A DNA stretch of 64,000 nt from Cryptomeria japonica (lineage: Eukaryota; Streptophyta; Pinopsida; Cupressales; Cupressaceae), in the NCBI RefSeq assembly GCF_030272615.1, contig NC_081413.1, positions 332,358,302-332,422,301 of the forward strand, given 5' to 3'. Made by a program: the position numbers and the translations under genes. Position 1 is the first letter of the stretch; every line of letters begins with the position of its first letter. Of this stretch, positions 21,015 through 31,537 are shown piece after piece. Under the pieces are notes generated by a model. That model made no database searches and was not told the origin of the DNA. It was given only the letters and a program-made list of their open reading frames with translations.

Positions 21015-21790
21015 TGTATACGGTGAAAATGGATACAACAATGTTGAAAGACTAAATGAATTCAGCCACAAAACCCTAGCCTAACAACAACAAAGATCCA
21101 CCATAACATATGAAGATTACCTAAGACAATGCAAATCAAATGAAATCACAAAGATTATACCATCACATGTCCAATAGGGTTTGGATCTCCATTCTTCCTA
21201 TCTCCATTGATCTTGCTTGATATATTTGCTCTCAAATTTTATGTGTGCACAAGAGCTCAACAAAGAACGGAAATGTGGTTGCAAGTAGGATTGCATATGA
21301 AAGATCGAATGCTAGGTTGCTTGAATAAAATGCATAGGGTTGATAATGAAGGAAGCATCTTCTTATATAGAAGACACTATATGAAATGACGGGATAAGAT
21401 TGAGAGGTGTAAAAGATAAATGGTCGGCTATGATTAGAGGGTAGGTAAAGAAAATAAGAAAATAATGAGAGGGTAGGTAGTGTATGAATTAAGAGATGAA
21501 TGACATGTGTCATAGGTAGAAAAGGCTAATGAATTAATTAAATAAATAAAGATTTATTTAATTAATAGAAGAAGTGGGATCAATTAAATAAATAAGATAT
21601 TTATTTAATTTAAGAAAAGGATAATATAAATAAATAAATGTATTTATTTAAATGAGAAATAAGGCTAGAAGAGGATAAGTGAATTAATTAAATAAATAAA
21701 GATTTATTCAATTAATAGAAGAGTTAGGCTAAAATAATTAAATAAATAAAATATTTATTTAATTAGACATGACAATTTTAGGTGTCTACA
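21015..21790 (-). repeat. 5' LTR of element A
   Basis: It starts TGTAGACACC at 21790 and ends GTATACA at 21015 (minus strand), giving canonical TG...CA ends. A TATATAAG box at 21369-21362 is the likely RNA start signal. It matches the 3' LTR with about a dozen substitutions and small indels, so the insertion is comparatively young. Confidence 0.92.
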
Positions 21791-21795
21791 CAAAC
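21791..21795. repeat. Right target-site duplication of element A (CAAAC)
   Basis: Identical to 5575-5579 and directly adjacent to the LTR end. Confidence 0.85.
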
Positions 21796-22352
21796 TAATG
21801 TAGCTCATGATATAAATGTGTTAAAACGCAAGGTCCCCATGCAAATCTCCTGTGCTCTATCAAGAGGATCTTGAGAGGCCTCCCCCATCCAATAGCCAAA
21901 CCCGATGTAGCTCTGTCGGGACATAAGAACCCGCTAATGACCCCTCCCAACATAACTGCCAATCTCTGTCTACTGGAGTACATAATCTCCCAGCTCAGAT
22001 GTCTTGGTCTCAACTCTAGATTCGGGTCTGCAAAGACTCGTCTGAGTGCATCTATGTCTCCCTCCCAGTCGTATATTAATAGGTCCCCATGGATCGACAC
22101 CCGTAGTATCCTATAAGCATCCTCTAATGTGAGTGACATCTCACTAGTTGACAAATGAAATGTGCATGTCTCTGAGTGCCATCTCTCTGCAAGACTAGTC
22201 AACAGTTGTATATTTGTCCTAATCTTTGGCATATACAACACTTGTCTCAATCCCATCACACCAATATCAACATGCTCCTCGAAGGTCAACTCTAGTCGTA
22301 ATCGTTGAGTCACTGGAAATCTCTCTCGTGACTCTAACTGGGGCAAGTACTC
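21791..22352 (-). pseudogene. PMD gene of element B, 5' part of exon 2
   Basis: The minus-strand frame starts with EYLPQLESRERFPVTQRLR at 22352 and stays open for about 180 codons. It contains RWHSETCTFHLS, TLEDAYRILRVSIHGDLLIYD, WEGDIDALRRVFADP, LAVMLGGVISGFLC and GWGRPLK, and ends LYHELH-stop at the insertion point of A. This is the better preserved N-terminal half of the two PMD copies, and it shows what residues the stops in copy A replaced. The C-terminal half is at 4163-5579. No AG acceptor is kept exactly before GAG at 22352 (CAA instead of TAG). Confidence 0.85.
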
Positions 22353-23173
22353 TTGTATCCAGTCAAACCAATCATGTCAATCCTAGTGGCACTCATGTTA
22401 ATAACATAGTGCTACTCCTATCCTAGTGCTTATGTTTATCACATGGCGTTGCATCCTATTAGTGTATATGTTTATCACATTGCACTTGATCCTATTTTTC
22501 TAGAGCACTCGCCAGATTTTATCAATTCGATGACTTATCATATATTCAACTTAGCAAACCTACCTATTTAGGGCACCTATTGAGTGAATCCTCTCAGCAA
22601 CTTATCTAATTGGAAACATATTTTTATCATAGAATTTTCAATTCTAGCCCATCTTTCAGATTGTCTTCCTAGGGCACCTGTTTGAGTGAATCCTCTCAGT
22701 AGCTTGTCCATTTGACATCGTATGTTCATCATAAAACTATCAAATTTTGCCTATATTAGACACAAACATGTTTTTGCTATGCAGACATGCTTTTACCCTA
22801 CCCAAATGCATTTTGACAACATAGACGTGCTTTCTTAAGCACACACGCGACACTATTGAACCCAGACGCACTTTTGCTTCACATACACGCCTCTTCATCA
22901 CAGACGTGGTTCCTGTTCTTCAAAAACACACCTTATTGACAGAGACGTGCCTATATATCACACACACACCTGCATTCATACATAGACGCAATTAGATTTG
23001 TAGACGCTCCCTAAGCCAACCTAGATGCACCTGTTCATTGCAAATGCATACAAACCTAACCTAGACGTGTTAAGACCTAATTTGTCGATTTTGTGTTTTT
23101 GTTAAACTACTATAAATTGCATTAAATGAAGCAATAAATGCAGAAATGTACAATGTAAGGTCAAGGTACATAC
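22353..23173 (-). other. Intron of the PMD gene, element B
   Basis: It corresponds to 6753-7625 in A. From the 5' splice site GTATGTACC (23173) it holds CAGACGYG words (23075-22752), two copies of a roughly 110-bp unit with a hairpin and the phrase GAGAGGATTCACTCAA, and about three diverged units of the 40-bp array (22490-22379). The acceptor seems to be mutated. Confidence 0.55.
22752..23075. repeat. CAGACGYG repeat cluster in the PMD intron of B
   Basis: About twelve words such as CATAGACGTGCTTTC, CCCAGACGCACTTTTG and CACAGACGTGGTTCCTG with 20-25 base spacing. Orientation relative to the element is the same as in the 3' cluster of A and opposite to the leader clusters of A. Confidence 0.7.
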
Positions 23174-23242
23174 CGACTCACCCATGTCATCTGGTCTTTG
23201 GAACCGTAAGATGCAATCGAACCAGTGAGACCTCTCTGCCAT
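23174..23242 (-). CDS. Exon 1 of the PMD gene, element B
   Basis: 23 codons from ATG (23242) to TCG before GTATGTACC. The residues MAERSHWFDCILRFQR resemble MALVYKFDCIRRFQR of the A copy, and both exons end in phase 0 before a GTA[AT]GTACC splice site. Upstream, GAAAACATCCT and AGAGATCTGAG words align with the A promoter, with a poorer TATA-like TATGTATAG near 23340. Confidence 0.55.
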
Positions 23243-23573
23243 CTCTCCTGCTATGTTGACTACTCTCTAAGATCTAGGTGCTCAGATCTCTTGGATGTTG
23301 TGGATGAAAATAAGGATGTTTTCCTTGTGGCCTATACATATAGGTTGCTTAGTCATGGTCTCTAGTATCGGTCTTTCCTTCTCGAGTCATTCTCTTTTTC
23401 CTATGTGACTTTCTTATCCTATCCTGTCGGTCATTTCTAGCCCTTCTTTTATCGAGAGATTGTCTGCATTTTTTTTTCCATCCAATCTCTCTAGGGGGCA
23501 TATCATTCCTATCTTGGGGCAACTTTGTATCACTTTATCTTCTTTGAGCCAACATGATAGGTTGCATTGTCTC
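23243..23573 (-). promoter_or_regulatory. Putative PMD promoter region of element B
   Basis: This is the interval between exon 1 of the antisense gene and the polypurine tract. It aligns patchily with 6351-6686 of A. The four-GGG motif of A is absent here. No other gene is seen. Confidence 0.4.
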
Positions 23574-23587
23574 AAAGAGGGGCAAAA
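23574..23587 (+). other. Polypurine tract of element B
   Basis: AAAGAGGGGCAAAA lies directly before the 3' LTR and differs from the A tract by one base. Confidence 0.8.
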
Positions 23588-24321
23588 CATGGACACCTAA
23601 AATTGTCCTCTTTAATTAAATAAATATTTTTATTTATTTATTTATTTTATCTTAACTCTTCTATTAATTAAATAAATCTTTATTTATTTAATTAATTAAT
23701 TTATCTTCTTCTAGCCCTTTTCTAATTTAAAAAAATTATCTTCTCCTCCCACTTTCTCTATTAATTAAATAAATATTTATTCATTTAATTAATTCATTAG
23801 CTTTTTCCTCAATGACACGTCATTTATCTCTAAATTTTCCTCTACCTACCCCCTTCATTATTCTATTATTTCTTCTACCTACCCTTTAATCTTAGCTGAC
23901 CGTTTATTTCTTTCACCTCTTAATCTTCTCCCTCCATTTTCTAAAGTGACTTCTATATAAGATGATACTCTCATTTTACGACCCTAATCAATCAATTAGC
24001 TAATCAATACCTAATGCATCTATCAAGCCTTCTTGCGATCAAGCGACTTTACAACCACAATCCATTCTTTATTGAGCTCTTGTGCACATTACAAAATCTG
24101 AGAGAAAATATATCAAACAAGATCAATGGAGATAGGATACGATGGAATCAAACCCTACTTGGCATGTGAATGGTATTATTGTTTCGATTTGTTAATTTTC
24201 ATGTTCTTAGGTTTCTTCATTGTTGTATGGTGAATATTTTTATTATAGAACTAGGGTTTTGTTGTGGTTGGAGCTTTGTGGTTTTACAATAGTTTATGAT
24301 CATCATTTTTCACTGTATATA
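23588..24321 (+). repeat. 3' LTR of element B
   Basis: It starts CATGGACACCTAAAATTGTC (TGTAGACACC in A), has the same AT-rich palindromic U3 words, a TATATAAG box at 23954-23961, and ends TTTTTCACTGTATATA. The degraded ends make the exact limits uncertain by a few bases. The matching 5' LTR is left of the window. Confidence 0.8.
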
Positions 24322-26261
24322 GTAGGAAAGTGAGGATTGGATGTGAGAATCATAATGTCATATGTTTGGCCAAAAATCCCATATCATGCTTGTACTAAAC
24401 ATGTTGATGTTTAGTATCACTTTGTGTGAGAGATGGTTGAGAGTGGAAATGTATTAATTGAAAAAGTTGACACTTTCGATAATGTTGGATATTTTCTTAT
24501 GAAGCCAATAACCATGGATAATTTCTCTTGGTGTAGGAGCACCATGAGCCTTGATCATTGTACTTGATTTGTATTATGTATCCCAATGGGGTAATTTAAA
24601 GTGTATGATGTCAAGCGATAGAATGTTAGGATTTAGGTGCCATAAACATTATAAATCCTTTAATTTATTATTTTCCTAGTGTCATTTGCAATTTACCCAT
24701 TAAACCTTTTAACCAACGGTGGTGAAAGACCATTGTGTCCTCTAGGAAAAGGAAAAAAATAGCTAGGTGACCACTCTTGGATTATTCTATTTTGAGGTGC
24801 TTGGACATTGTTAGGAGTTGTAATGCAATATATGACAGTTATGATACTCATTATTGCTATAACAATATTTATGAAAAATCCTTAAACAAGTCCACATGCA
24901 TGAGAGATGCCTTATGACAGTTGTAAGAACATCTAATAAGAGGCTATTTTGAGAGGTGGGTGTGAGTTTTTATAGATGGTTTTCCTACCTATTGTTTTGC
25001 GATACCATAGTGGTATTCATCCTCACAACTCTTCTAAATTGGTGCCTTAGGCCAGTGTTCTTTATTCAATCTTGTTCAGTTTGCAGGTAACGAAGTGCTA
25101 TCGAGATTTAAAGAAGTCTGTAGAGAAATGTATTGCTATTATATTCTTCACTAGATTAGTAACATAGTTGCCTCTCTTTCTATGGTGGATTTTTTTTCTC
25201 AAAAGGGTTTCCACACATAAATCTAGTATTTCTTGTGCAATGGTTTTTTTGTTCTTGTTTTGATTCTATAATAAACGTGTTAATGGTTAATATTTAGTTT
25301 TAAATTTGCAATGACTTTGAGTTTAAGTTCATATTACAAGCTTTCTTCACCTTATTTTACAACATTCTTGGGTTCAAAACCTATGGCAAGAGCCAACAAG
25401 GTTCTCAAAATCTTCTCAAGTTTCGATAAAGCTTTTCACTTTACACACTTCAAAGTTTTAAAGTCTTTTTGCCCTTATGTGTCATCTCATAGATTTATTT
25501 CCAAAATCATGTTAGGAACTGATGAGGTTCTCACAACCCCATCAGTCTCCAACAAGGTTTTCAAAACCTTCAAAGTTCTATTAAAATGTCATTTTCCAAG
25601 AAGATTAAATGTGCATTTCTGCCTTTACTATCAGTCTTTAGACAAAATTTCAAAACTATTATTAGGACCCGACAAGGTTTTCATAATCATGTCGGGTCCT
25701 AACATAAAACTCATAACTATGAAAGTATTCAAACTTTTATAAAGTAAAATTCTTGGAGACTCTCAATATTTGGCATTAAAAAGGAGAAATTTTTTTGAAA
25801 CCCCTTTCAAAATCTATGAAAAGATTGCTTGAATTGTTGAAACTATTGTTTTCAAAACTATGTTTTAAAGTATTACTTGAAGGAAAAACTCACCTACGCT
25901 TGCATTTAATGTTTGGCATTGATGCTTTATGTCACATTAAAGTAGTAGATGCAAAGAAATTTAAAAGATCAAATGTACTCAAGAATTCAAAGGGGATTTT
26001 ATGGAGAATAAAAGGGAAAGATCACAGGGAAATCACAAAAGATAAATTTAGGTGAAAGATTTGAATTCATCTATAAAATTTCAAATAAATTTTGGTCCCT
26101 CAACTTACTGTGTATCTTCCATCTTATTGTAATTTAGAAGACATTTTTAGGAGAGGACTTTTTCAAATTTTGTGTAAGAAAACATGCTTCTGTATACCAA
26201 AACTCTACCAAAATCATCTCTTGACTCAAAACTACACTATTTTTACTAAAATTTAGTCATC
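24322..26261. other. Stretch without recognisable gene
   Basis: AT-rich DNA outside element B. Open frames at 25311-25742 and 25795-26055 have no domain I recognise. The former repeats the phrase AAGGTTTTCA with small changes (four times between 25398 and 25685), which suggests local duplication. It may be the leader of the retroelement that carried ORF F. Confidence 0.5.
25662..25702. other. 13-bp perfect inverted repeat
   Basis: TTAGGACCCGACA at 25662-25674 pairs with TGTCGGGTCCTAA at 25690-25702 around a 15-base loop. It stands out as a GC-rich stem in AT-rich DNA. Function unknown. Confidence 0.7.
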
Positions 26262-27613
26262 ATGAAGTATAAGTACCTGGGTTATGAACATTTATCTATA
26301 TTATCAAGTTCTATGCCTAAAATTGGAGATACTAGGTTAGGGAATGCCAATTTGAATGATTTTTGGGAGAGAATTAATAAAGAAGATAGGCCCCCTGCAA
26401 CACAAAGAATGGTAAAAAGTGGATTATTTCAAGCATCTAGATTCCCAATAGTTGTACAATGAATATACTTGATGATTGACTATATTAATCACTATGACCC
26501 AAAAAATAGAGAGATAAGAAAAAATGATAACAATATATTGATCACCATAAATAGAGATAGCATTAGCTCATGCTTTCGTCTCCCTAAAAGGGAAGCATAC
26601 ATAGACTTTAAATTTATGCTTTCACACCAATGATTCAATAATAAGAAAGGTCAATATAAATATGTGATTGTATGAGAATGGTTTTCTACTCCCAAAAAGG
26701 GGAAATCATAGTTGCCAAAACAAGTGCATAGGTCGCATTTTGTAAAAGATGTCTTAGAAGTGATATTTCTTTTGTATAAGTTAAAAGGTAATGAGACTAC
26801 CCACTAATTTGAAGAATGGATGTACTTCTTTATCCAAGTAATCATTGATTGTGATCAAAACTTAACCAGACTTATTAGCAACCAATTGGATTCAATGATA
26901 GCTAGTTTCCCATTAAACAAATCATTATGTATGTCCTCTTACTTGTTTTATGCATTGGCTTTCACTGGACAGTTACTAGGTATACGTCCTGCAAAAGTCC
27001 ATGATGACATATTCCAAATTTATGACTACTACACCCAACTCCAATTAGAGGACAACTATAAAGATTGAGAAGAGTGAATGAAGAATTTACTATGAAATTA
27101 GTAATTGTTTTTCCTTATTGAAACATGCAAACAAGTGGTAGAGGTAAATAAGAGATTCTAGGAAAGAAGAAAGTAGGTATCTAGATAATTTCCTATTTGT
27201 CTTGGCTATTACTCTTTTGAATCCATGTTTTATGCTTTCAACATTGAGATAGATTTGGTTAAGTGTTCCATGCAATTCTATAAAATGAGATTTCCATTTG
27301 ACAATAGAATTTTTGTCAAGAACAACTTGCAATTAGGTCTAAGTTTTCATCATATTCCATGTCTATAAGATTGTTGGGCATATTGTACTGATTAATATGA
27401 AGTGATAAGAAGATGTTGGATGAGAATTAATTTGAGGCAAATTATAGATTTTAAACTAAAATGGTATATTTCAGTTGTATAGGGTGATGCATGTAATATT
27501 CATTTATCATGTGCAAATGCAACCAATAGTGCCAATTGATTGGAGCATTAGAGAAACATAAATTAAATAAATCAAAATTGTAGTTGTATTGAAAAAATCT
27601 CTAGAGTGGTTAG
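26262..27613 (+). pseudogene. Unknown ORF F, part 1
   Basis: Starts MKYKYLGYEHLSIL and continues through stops with LMIDYINHYDPKNREIRK, INRDSISSCFRLPKREAYI, and in a shifted frame QNLTRLISNQLDSMIASF and YLFYALAFTGQLLG. The last frame, ending VVLKKSLEWL at 27611, continues in phase with ANFVSKKSNMKPQG at 36944, after removal of element C. The pattern (DP, then I..DSIS, then QLD..SSYL..AL) resembles the extra ORF of element G at 46550-47060. It is probably an extra ORF of an old retroelement. I cannot name a family. Confidence 0.5.
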
Positions 27614-30001
27614 TGTAGCATCCTATATTATACTCCCTTACAATTTTGTCTCCATTTGGGCCCTTACATTGGTGTTCATGCTTCAAGGCCTAAATGGGAC
27701 CTAATTCTGCTCATACTATGCAAATTTGTCACCTTTTTCACTTCACACCTCATCTTGCCTTCAATTTGTAGTCTCTGATTGGGCAGGACTAGGGCATGGC
27801 TCCCAACACCTTGGTCCTCCCAATTAGGACCCAAATTTGTGCCCCTTAATGGTCATGTGATTTGAGCAAGAATTTTGGCTCCGTGTTGGATCATGTTGAA
27901 AAATTAAGTTGTTTTTTGATGAGAAAGTATAAAAGGAGGTCTACCCCTCTCATTTGATCATCTGACAATCATATTGATCAAGCAATCAAGCATTCAAGTT
28001 CAAGCAAGCAAGCAATCGGTCTTCTTTCAAGCATTGGAGCAGAGATAAAGTCAAGATTCAAGCATTGGATTTGACATTCATATTCTATGTTATTGAAGAC
28101 TTCATGAAACCCTAATTTTGTGTGGAGACAAACAAAACTTCACAAGGAGGTATAACATTTGTGTTTCACATTATTCAACATCTCCCTCAAAAGGAGAATG
28201 TTTTTTTACTGTAATCAATCATATTTCATTTCTATTTCATACTTAATTCCAAAATTGGGGTTTGACCAAAGGAAAAACCCTATTCCCAACCTATTTCTCT
28301 TCCTTGTTGTGCGTAGGAGCAGGTACGGAGTTGCAATCTTTAGAATTGGCTTTATTTATAATAACGAATCAATCCTCCATTGGAGTGCGAAAAGTGTGGA
28401 GGACTAGAGAAACCACCATCCTGGTCCCAAGAAATCATGAGCTCCTTCTGGGAATAGATCCAAATACATTTACATTTCACAGATCCAGGGTCGTGTCTTG
28501 ATTCGACGACTATAGCTTACTATTCATGCGTTTTTACATTAATTCCAACACATTTACTCTAATTTCAACATTTTTACAATTAAAATTGAAAGAAGGCAAT
28601 TCAATCCAATCTAATAAATCTAATAGAATTCTTAGCCCTTGTCCTTACTAATTTGGAGCTAGATCCATTAGATTTACATCCTTCTTTTAATGTAATGGTC
28701 CTTAAGTCTAAATATTGGCAGTTTTCATACATTTAATTGTAGAAACCCTAATATTTTTTGTTGGATATTGTTGGTTATTGCTGCTAGGATATGTTGTTGT
28801 CATTGATGTCAACATATTCCAGTGATTGGGAAGATCTTATGATCTGGTTTGTAGTGTTGTTTTTGTTGATCACTGTTTTGCAGAATTCGGTATATCCTCC
28901 AGTATATTCCGGTGTGATCAGATCTTGTGCTGAGCTTTTGGGATGTTTCTTAGGATGGTATTGTGTATCTTATTTCAGATGGATCATGATTTGGTGCTCT
29001 ACAAGTTATCTTTCTTTGTGACAGTTGCCGATTGGTTGTGTTCTTGAGCTTTTAGACGTTGACCAATGAAGATTTGATAAGTGGTGTTGGTGTAGTTGTT
29101 CCTGATGATTCTAACATGCTTGTTGGTGTTTCGTAGTCCTGTCTTTTTTTTTTGGTGAATGCATTGATCATTGTGTAATTTATTGATGGTTCCTATGAAC
29201 CGATGATGGTTTTCGTGTTATGTGGTTTTCCTGGTGGTGTAGCGTGTTGTGGTTGATCTTGTCATGATTTTCGGTGGAGATGAGCATTTGGGAATTTGAT
29301 TTAAGTCTATGTTATGCTATGTAAATTATTATATTGGTTTGGTGGTCGATCTTTGTATCATATGATGTAATTTTGTAATTGAGGGTTGAGGGTTTAACTG
29401 ACCTTGTTATCAAGGTTGATGATTTGTATATATAGGTGATATATTCATGTACTTTAAGTGTTGAGGTTATGTCTGCATTATCAGAGAGAGGTTTATGTGC
29501 GAACAAGTCTTTATCCTCCAGTGTTAGGTTTGAGGAGAGATTGGTGTTGCAGGGAAGACATTTATGCTTAATCAGAACTGTAATCAGGCATTTGGAGATG
29601 TTATTCTTTCAACTCATTTCTTCTGGATTGTAGTCCAAATCTTGTTGTAAGTCAGTGAGACTTCCCCGAGGTTTTTAGCCTTCCAGGCCATTATATTTGT
29701 ACAGTGAGCTCTAGGCAGTGTGCCTGAATGCATATGCATTCCCCATTGTAATATTTTCACACACTACTGCAAAGTATCCTCTTATTGTGGGTAGGTTCTC
29801 ATCGTGGTTTTTCCCTTAACCGGGTTTTCCACGTCAAAATCTTGGTGTTGTGTGTTGTGCCTTCAATTTGCCTATCTGTCTTATTATTGTAGTTTATCAT
29901 ATCTATGTTTTGTGATTAAGTTTGGTATTTCAGTGAAGACTGATTCACCCCCCCCCTCTCAGTCTTCCTTCTTGGTTGCTGCTAACATTTTCACCATTAC
30001 A
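27614..30001 (+). repeat. 5' LTR of element C, interrupted by solo LTR D
   Basis: It starts TGTAGCATCCTATATTATAC and runs to AACCCTAATATTTTT at 28758. It resumes at 29988 with TTTTCACCATTACA. The uninterrupted 3' LTR reads AATATTTTCACCATTACA at the same point. A sequence AGTATAAAAGGAG at about 27926 is a likely TATA region, and (CAAG)-type words follow at 27976-28015. Confidence 0.88.
28759..29987 (+). mobile_element. Solo LTR D, Ty1/copia type
   Basis: 1229 bases starting TGTTGGATATTG and ending TGCTGCTAACA, inside the 5' LTR of C, with T-rich flanks (TTTTT and TTTT) from the target. The U5 part has the text familiar from plant copia LTRs: GGTTTTTCCCTTAACCGGGT, TTTTCCACGT and GATTCACCCCCC before a CTCTCAGTC. 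A TATATATAG box lies at about 29430. No internal region is present, as expected after LTR-LTR recombination. Confidence 0.8.
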
Positions 30002-30020
30002 TTTTGGTGAACTTGATGCC
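30002..30020 (+). other. Primer-binding site of element C
   Basis: TGGTGAACTTGATGCC starts a few bases after the LTR end CATTACA. It differs from the site in A and G. Confidence 0.5.
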
Positions 30021-30568
30021 TTACACCTACAATTCTGATTTATGCTCTCATATTTAAGTGTTTATGCAATTTCAAATTCAAATTTTCATTCACAAGTTCA
30101 AATTTTATTGAATTTTTTTAATTTAGTGGTTGAATTCACAAAATCCCTAATTTTTAATTCTAAAATTGAGCTTCTAGGTTATCTAAACTGGATTTATTAT
30201 TCCAGATTTGATTACTCATTTAATTTGAAATTTAAAGTTTCCCTCTTAGATCTCATTTTCAAATTGAATTACATAAATTTAGTGGTTGAATTTACAAAAA
30301 CCCTAATTTATATTTCTAAAATTTATCATGTGAATGTTATGCTATGATCTAGATGCATTTCTCTTTCAAATTAACAAATCAAATTTCTTAATTAATTTGT
30401 TAATCAATCATTTTCACAAAATTTTGTATTGTTTAATCATAATTTTTAAATTCAAATTCAAATTTTCCTCCTTTGTGCATGCATTTTACTACTATTAGTC
30501 CTACCTATAATATTCTTGTGAGAAGAAGTTGTAAAATTAAGGCTTCCCAAGGTTTAATTACAAAGGAT
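30021..30568 (+). other. Leader of element C
   Basis: AT-rich stretch between the primer-binding site and gag. It contains two copies of a TTTAGTGGTTGAATTCACAA-like phrase (30121 and 30279) and of CCCTAATTTTTAATTCTAAAA. No gene seen. Confidence 0.5.
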
Positions 30569-31537
30569 ATGGAGCCTAATTTGGATAACTTGTTTCCAAA
30601 GAATGTGGGTGGTTCTTCTATTCCAACAATTGATGTTATTTATCCCCATTCTTTACATAATTCTAATGATGAGTGTGAATCACTAACTAGGGTTTATGTT
30701 GACCAATTGGAGAATATTGACAATGAATTTGAAAATCTTCAACAATGGACGAGTCAACAATACCCGGAAAGCGAGGCTATCTCATTGATTGAAGGATTAA
30801 AAATAATTATTCAAAGTGATAAAGTTGGCATTGATTTGTTGTGTGGCCTTTCTCATATTGTTGACACTAATATCACGCCTTCGAAAACTTGTGTTGAAGT
30901 CCTTGGTTACACTCAACCTCCTAGTGAAGTTAATCATTCTATTTCTTTGACTAATTCTATCACTAGTGTGCCTACTTTCACATCTAACATCATGGCTACT
31001 TCCACACAAAATGTTATTCCTACACATGTTAGTCAAGGGGGCAACATTAATAATCAAAATTATTTTATCCCTCCTTCTGTGAGTCTTCCATTCATCACCC
31101 AATCATCTCCCATACCTACTTATCATAGTATAACACCTCCTTATTCTCAACCTCCTCCTTCATTTAACAATGTTACTCCTCCATCCCAATCCAACATGTC
31201 TGATTTCAACCCATCAACCAAAGCAACCATTAATAGACTAGCTCAAATTGTGTCATCCTTGCAACAACAAATAGCTTCCATGAACCAATCAAAGTTTAAT
31301 GTGTCCACATTTGATGTAGTGAGCCCATTATCTAATGATATTATTTGTGTCATCCCCCCTAAACATGTGTAAGTCCTACAATTGGAGATTTATAATGGAA
31401 AAGGTGATCCCATGACTAATGTGAAAACATTTCAAACTTTGTGTAGTGATTTTGCTTGTGATCAAAGACTTTTGGCTAAAGTGTTTACTAGAACATTTAG
31501 GGATAAATCTTTACAATGGTATTGTTATTTACCTCCT
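30569..31537 (+). pseudogene. Gag of element C, N-terminal part
   Basis: The frame runs from MEPNLDNLFPKNVGG to KHV-stop at 31372 and continues, past one stop, with LEIYNGKGDPMTNVKTFQTL, then KSLQWYCYLPP. The first part is polar and Pro/Ser/Thr-rich with NQ-rich words. The second is the start of the retrotransposon Gag domain. It is cut after YLPP by solo LTR E and goes on at 32815. Confidence 0.7.

Larger units (their letters stand above)
5580..21790 (-). mobile_element. Complete Ty3/gypsy Tat-type retrotransposon A carrying an antisense PMD gene
   Basis: The element has two LTRs (5580-6336 and 21015-21790) that differ at roughly a dozen positions by eye, a primer-binding site, a long leader, gag, protease, a G-patch segment, RT, RNase H, aRNH and integrase on the minus strand. 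After that come a 1.7-kb spacer, a plus-strand PMD gene, and a polypurine tract next to the 3' LTR. It is flanked by CAAAC duplications. The presence of aRNH places it in the Tat lineage. Coding regions are broken by several stops and frameshifts, so this copy is not autonomous. It is inserted in the PMD gene of its relative, element B. Confidence 0.92.
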
